DNA from: Providencia rustigianii DSM 4541
Lineage (GTDB): Bacteria; Pseudomonadota; Gammaproteobacteria; Enterobacterales; Enterobacteriaceae
NCBI RefSeq assembly: GCF_000156395.1
Contig: NZ_GG703819.1
Location: 53,194 to 117,193, forward strand
Length of the DNA: 64,000 nucleotides
Direction of reading: 5' to 3'
Made by a program: the position numbers and the translations under genes. The notes beneath the pieces were generated by a model. It was not told the origin of the DNA. It worked only from the letters and a program-made list of their open reading frames with translations, and did no database searches. Within the stretch, counting starts at the first letter, position 1. Each line of letters starts with the position of its first letter. Shown in pieces: positions 59,979 through 64,000 of the stretch.

Positions 59979-60667
59979 ACGGGTTCTCCTGTATTACTGT
60001 CACCTCTTTGGACTTTGTCATGTTTATGTGTAGACCCGATATCTTTGCCGTTGTGCTTCATCGTGCCGCCATTTGAGTCACTGTTACCATTAACCTCATG
60101 ATTACCATTGATAATCACATTGCCGTTAAACTCATTTTCTGGGGCATTAGAGATAAATTTTGGTGCATCTAAAACCGCCTTATCTTCATGCAATGATAAG
60201 CACACAGAGCCATCCATAGATTGGATCACTAAAGCATCGGCATTTTTTCCATCAATCAGCCAGCCTTTGAGCGTATCGGGATAAAACATGGCATCACTAA
60301 AAGTATGCAAACGCGCGGTATTGGGTTCATCTTCTAAGCCGCCACGCTGAAAAATCAAACTGACGTCTCGGTCATTGGCTTTGAGCCAGCCAAAATCCCC
60401 CGGCTTAATTGGCATGCGGATAAAAAAGCCACCACCGCCAAAACGAAAAACAGGGATATTCGGTACTGCAGCTCGCCCCATTTTTTGTCCTTCAGTAGAA
60501 ACCATCATGACTAGCGGTTTAATAACGGCGCGATTGGTATCGTCGTCATAACTCACTACCGTTGCCGGAAGCATGTCATCAATATTCATCAGGAAATTGC
60601 GAAATGCAGCCGAGAGCTGCCCTGCCAAGCTGCCTTCGCTAGCAATATCACTATTGGGCTGGTTCAT
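59975..60667 (-). CDS. Baseplate spike protein (Gp138/gpV-like)
   Basis: 230 residues: an N-terminal OB-fold-like domain (ATVVSYDDDTNRAVIKPLVMM...KPGDFGWLKANDRD) of the Gp138 type, then a beta-helical tail with NGNVIINGNHEVNGNSDSNGG repeats and a histidine-containing end (KHNGKDIGSTHKHDKVQRG), as in membrane-piercing spikes that bind a metal at the tip. 127 gene-free bases separate it from the hub gene upstream. Confidence 0.8.
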   Translation of the reverse strand: MNQPNSDIASEGSLAGQLSAAFRNFLMNIDDMLPATVVSYDDDTNRAVIKPLVMMVSTEGQKMGRAAVPNIPVFRFGGGGFFIRMPIKPGDFGWLKANDRDVSLIFQRGGLEDEPNTARLHTFSDAMFYPDTLKGWLIDGKNADALVIQSMDGSVCLSLHEDKAVLDAPKFISNAPENEFNGNVIINGNHEVNGNSDSNGGTMKHNGKDIGSTHKHDKVQRGDSNTGEPV

Positions 60668-60794
60668 TTCTTACCTTTAAATTAGAGAGAATCGACGGAC
60701 TAAAAACCGGGAGTAAAAATCCAATTAGTCACAATGAAAACTAATAATTTGATATCAAAGTAGTTTTTAATTACTTAAGCTGGACTAAATTGAC

Positions 60795-61610
60795 TTAAGC
60801 ACGCTTACAGGTCGCTTGATAGAAAAAAGGATCGTCGTGAGAAGCAATATCGAACTTCAACTGCTCAATAATGTAATCGCCGTTAAGTGCGGGATTAAAC
60901 TTACTCTCAAGGCGCAGCATGCCGCCGAGCGACGACTCCGCATCAATGAGATAAGTGACATCAACGCCTTTTTCAGTGGCTTTGGGGATGCCTACCATGC
61001 CGGATTTTTGGTTTAAAATACGCAGTCGACCCGACAATGCTTTATCCTGGTCTTTGACATACAACACATCATCGTCAATAAACGCTTTTACCTTGCCAGC
61101 CTCTTGAAGTTTTTCGACTTGCTTGAGTGCCGACCCGCAAAAATACCAGTTCGCAATGTTCTTATCAGTGGCTTGAAAGTCGAGTTTTACATGACAATCT
61201 TGGGCGATATTCTTCGCGATATCACTCAGCTTGTTCATTGCCGAACCGGACGTTGATACCATTTCCCGCGCAGTGGCGTTGTTGGTTTTAGCTTTCAACG
61301 TCAGTGTGACATCCGGTGGGGATGCTATTTCAGCACTAACAATATCACCCACATAAATCCGAAATACCCCCGTACTGGCGCGACCGGCTTCAACAATTAA
61401 CCGGTGTGGCGTTTTACTTTTTGCATATGGACTGGTTTCCGTTAACAGCATATTGCGCGTATCCGCATTTAAACCGTCAATGTTGACCGTACACTCATTC
61501 TGTAATGGGTTGGCGTACTTGGTGCCATTGGCTTTTATACGCAAGCCCTCATACCACTGCAGTCGCCCATTTACCTCAATGCCGACTCTAATGCGGCGTA
61601 AATCAATCAT
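60795..61610 (-). CDS. Phage baseplate hub protein
   Basis: 271 residues, gp44/gp27-like hub that links the tube to the spike (IDLRRIRVGIEVNGRLQWYEGLRIKANGTKYANPLQNECTV; FYQATCKRA end). The ATG at 61610 overlaps the plug gene stop by 8 bases; a longer open frame upstream overlaps that gene too far to be used. Confidence 0.75.
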   Translation of the reverse strand: MIDLRRIRVGIEVNGRLQWYEGLRIKANGTKYANPLQNECTVNIDGLNADTRNMLLTETSPYAKSKTPHRLIVEAGRASTGVFRIYVGDIVSAEIASPPDVTLTLKAKTNNATAREMVSTSGSAMNKLSDIAKNIAQDCHVKLDFQATDKNIANWYFCGSALKQVEKLQEAGKVKAFIDDDVLYVKDQDKALSGRLRILNQKSGMVGIPKATEKGVDVTYLIDAESSLGGMLRLESKFNPALNGDYIIEQLKFDIASHDDPFFYQATCKRA

Positions 61611-61896
61611 CGTCACCCCACCACACAAGATAGTGAGCCTTTCCGAACTGCTCCCACCACGGTAACTCATCGTTGTCTGTGATGAATGCAAAATTACCGG
61701 TACCGGATAAATAGCGATAGGGGATCAATGGTTGGTTCGGCATCACACGAACGCCCTGTATTAACATGTCGTTATTGCGCTTGATATCACAGAACATGAC
61801 ATTACGCGCCACTTTTATCGTGAGTTCCCACTCATCATCGACAAGGCTCACCCGCAATCGTTGGTTGGGGACTGCATTTAATGGAATCTCTTGCAT
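61603..61896 (-). CDS. Phage baseplate plug protein
   Basis: 97 residues, MQEIPLNAVPNQRLRVSLVDDEWELTIKVARNVMFCDI..., like small plug proteins of simple contractile baseplates (Pam3 gp18 type). The ATG at 61896 overlaps the upstream stop (TAATG), with AGGGGG 6 bases ahead; an ATG 6 bases earlier is less well placed. Confidence 0.7.
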   Translation of the reverse strand: MQEIPLNAVPNQRLRVSLVDDEWELTIKVARNVMFCDIKRNNDMLIQGVRVMPNQPLIPYRYLSGTGNFAFITDNDELPWWEQFGKAHYLVWWGDDD

Positions 61897-62426
61897 TACC
61901 ATCCCCCTAGTGTAAATTCGCCATCAGCAACCTTAGCGGCTGCAGATTTTTTCTTCTTCTCCGGTACCGTCGAAGTTTGAACTTTACCGCGATTCACAGT
62001 GCTTGATTGCTCTTTTTTGACAACCTTGCGTGGCGGTAAGTCACCATATTCCGGATCGACCGTTCGCCACTCAGTGAAACGTAATGACAACTTAATCGCG
62101 TCTGACATTTCAGGAATTTCATCATGATAGAAATTCACTAACAACATAGGTTGATAGATTTTAACGCGCGTTTGAATGCCGACTAATTGGTGTTTGTCAT
62201 ACGCTTGCTGCATAAGCTCAAACGCATTTTTCATCTCGCCAGAGAGAATTAAGTCCATACCAATTTCAACCGGTTGAACAACGACATGATCGCTACGCGT
62301 CTCGCCTGATTCAACAGCAAACTGCGTCGCTTTATGCTCGTCACGGACATTGATTTGAATCGGGCTTGCGGTTTCAAATAACGTCGTAAAATTATCCACA
62401 TTGAATATTTTAACTTCGGTGATCAT
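61896..62426 (-). CDS. Phage tail protein, possibly Dit-like
   Basis: 176 residues; N-terminal part (about 1-130) could be a Dit-like or baseplate adaptor domain (TLFETASPIQINVRDEHKATQFAVESGETRSDHVVVQPVEIGMDLILSG), followed by a basic, Lys-rich linker and an LGGW end. Position between tape measure and plug fits a distal-tail role. Overlaps the tape measure stop (ATGA). Confidence 0.6.
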   Translation of the reverse strand: MITEVKIFNVDNFTTLFETASPIQINVRDEHKATQFAVESGETRSDHVVVQPVEIGMDLILSGEMKNAFELMQQAYDKHQLVGIQTRVKIYQPMLLVNFYHDEIPEMSDAIKLSLRFTEWRTVDPEYGDLPPRKVVKKEQSSTVNRGKVQTSTVPEKKKKSAAAKVADGEFTLGGW

Positions 62427-64000
62427 TTGCTTACCCCCGAGCTAGTCTGGTGCCCTAAATCTTGCAACTGTGATTGAAGTGCATCTTTTATACCGTTAGC
62501 TATGCCCTGCGCATCCGTCGCTTGTGTTTCAACCTTTATTTCACCAATTGAAAGATTGGTTTCGTTAGTCGTGCTGGACTGATTACTGATTGCTTGGCTA
62601 GTGACAGGATTCATCGGGTTAGTCGACATGCCCGTTATTTGTTGGTTAAGCCCTTTCACAAGCAAGGCGGTATCATCTTCAGATAACTTTGGCGTTTCAG
62701 GTATAGTGTGCTCAATTGTTCCATCTGCAGAGACTTTACGCTCAACCGTCTGAGTCACTTCCGCATCTTCAAAGCCAAACCAGCCTTTAACCGTACTCCA
62801 GCCGTTTTTAATCGCGTCCAGTCCATCATTGATCCAGCCGAGATATTGCTGTATTTGCGCCCACAGCCATTTAAAAATGCCGACGACAGCATCCGATACG
62901 GTGTTAAAGACACCCTTGAAATCATTCCCCCAACTGACAATTGAGTTGATACTTACCACTAACCAGTCAATAAACTGATTTAACGCATTGTTCATCGAGT
63001 TATAGGCGTTGACGACAATATCGGCGACAAACTTCACCGCAACCATCAGATACTCAAACAGAATTTTAAACGTTTGCCAGAGTCGTAGGATGACTTCTTT
63101 TAACTCAGGGTATTCGTCAAGAATACGACCAATCATCGAATCGTTGCCGTCGATGAAATTCATAATGTCGTCATAGACAAACGCAAATGCGGCAGCAAGT
63201 AAGGCAATAACAGCAACAATTGCCAATATGGGCCACGTTGCCGCAAGCGTAGCAGTTGCCGCTGCTATCATTGAAGGAACATAGAAAATCGCGACTGCAG
63301 AGCCTATCGCAATGAAGAAACCAACCATTAATTGTTTGTTATCTTTGCAGAAACCAACAAACTTATTAATCCATTCCAATCCTTTGGTTAAAACAGGGAT
63401 CACCATTTCAAGAAAGCTGTTTTTCAGCAAGCCGGAAGACTGCTTAAAACCCTGCATGGCGTTATTGAACTTGATAGATTGCTCAATACTTTCTTTATTG
63501 ATGCCCGAGTATTCTTTTTGAATACCCATCATCCGTTCAAGCTCTTTACGCCCCTTCATCATGAGTTCGACAGTTTTATCATCGGTCACACCCAGCGCAG
63601 ATAAAGTCGCCTTGGCTTTATCGAACTTCATTCCCTGCACTTTATCAGCCGTTTTCAGGACTTTTTCCATCGAGTTTTTCGCAAACCCAAAGGATTTTGC
63701 CATAGCGGATAAATCGGCTTGAGCCGCATCTCGCGTCCCACCAAGCTCTGCCATTGAGCCTGCAAATGCGTCCACATCGGCTGTGGCTACATTAATTTTT
63801 TTACCTAGCTTATCAAGTGATTCAATCTCAGCGGAGCGCGTGACAGATTCGCTCACCATCGCAGTCGCACCCATCAACAAGCCCACAGCACCTAATGCCT
63901 TTTTCGCAAAAGAGACGATCGTGTTGCCTGTTTTTTGGTATTTAGCGTTGGTGTTATCTAAGTTTTTTTGAACTTCACCTTGTGCTTTAACTTCGCTATT
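62423..64000 (-). CDS. Phage tail tape measure protein, N-terminal part outside window
   Basis: The frame is open to the right edge (525 residues visible). An N-terminal alpha-helical, Ala/Lys/Asp-rich region, a hydrophobic membrane-like segment at about 190-240 of the visible part (FFIAIGSAVAIFYVPSMIAAATATLAATWPIL...) and tail-tube-length helical composition fit a tape measure protein. Precedes the baseplate genes in transcription order, as is standard. Confidence 0.85.
   Translation of the reverse strand, partial: NSEVKAQGEVQKNLDNTNAKYQKTGNTIVSFAKKALGAVGLLMGATAMVSESVTRSAEIESLDKLGKKINVATADVDAFAGSMAELGGTRDAAQADLSAMAKSFGFAKNSMEKVLKTADKVQGMKFDKAKATLSALGVTDDKTVELMMKGRKELERMMGIQKEYSGINKESIEQSIKFNNAMQGFKQSSGLLKNSFLEMVIPVLTKGLEWINKFVGFCKDNKQLMVGFFIAIGSAVAIFYVPSMIAAATATLAATWPILAIVAVIALLAAAFAFVYDDIMNFIDGNDSMIGRILDEYPELKEVILRLWQTFKILFEYLMVAVKFVADIVVNAYNSMNNALNQFIDWLVVSINSIVSWGNDFKGVFNTVSDAVVGIFKWLWAQIQQYLGWINDGLDAIKNGWSTVKGWFGFEDAEVTQTVERKVSADGTIEHTIPETPKLSEDDTALLVKGLNQQITGMSTNPMNPVTSQAISNQSSTTNETNLSIGEIKVETQATDAQGIANGIKDALQSQLQDLGHQTSSGVSK

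Overview
The window is chromosomal DNA of an AT-rich gammaproteobacterium of the order Enterobacterales, most likely Providencia or a close relative in the Morganellaceae. This is inferred from gene order (hisS-ispG-rodZ-rlmN-ndk-pbpC-yfhM, the isc operon, suhB, glyA-hmp-glnB, glrRQK, purL-mltF-tadA), which matches the enterobacterial backbone, with proteins close to but distinct from those of E. coli. No 16S or other species marker is present, so the genus call is an inference.

Layout. Bases 1-33.6 kb are conserved core genome, nearly all on the minus strand: translation and isoprenoid genes (hisS, ispG), cell shape and wall (rodZ, pbpC, yfhM), rlmN, ndk, a short SseB, pepB, the complete Fe-S assembly operon iscRSUA-hscBA-fdx-iscX, trmJ, suhB (plus strand), an HcaT-like permease, glyA, hmp (plus strand), glnB, a glutamine-dependent nadE, and the glrK-qseG-glrR signalling operon. 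The 0.8-kb stretch upstream of glrK has no protein gene. It carries the small RNA gene glmY, with overlapping sigma70 and sigma54 promoters and three perfect GlrR sites (TGTC-N10-GACA), plus a second sigma54-type promoter just in front of glrK.

Bases 34.4-46.1 kb are accessory DNA sitting between glrK/glmY and purL, which are near neighbours in E. coli. It holds an orphan O-methyltransferase; a uhpABC-type sugar-phosphate sensing system followed by an afuABC-type binding-protein ABC importer (six genes on the plus strand, probably one hexose-phosphate uptake unit with an ABC pump in place of UhpT); and a tightly coupled minus-strand operon of an ankyrin protein, a guanine-deaminase-like enzyme and a CynX/NimT-family transporter. 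The core resumes with purL (PurR operator on its promoter), mltF, tadA and leuE, then an unrecognised 149-residue protein.

From about 54.5 kb to the right edge lies one end of a prophage: an SOS-controlled dinI-like gene with a small partner gene, a glycosyltransferase cargo gene, then on the minus strand tail fibre assembly, a repeat-rich tail fibre, and the baseplate/tail genes of a contractile-tailed phage back to a tape-measure gene cut by the window edge. Regulation readable from the sequence includes two adjacent IscR type-1 sites, PurR boxes at glyA and purL, an NsrR box at hmp, a LexA box at dinI, and many hairpin terminators.
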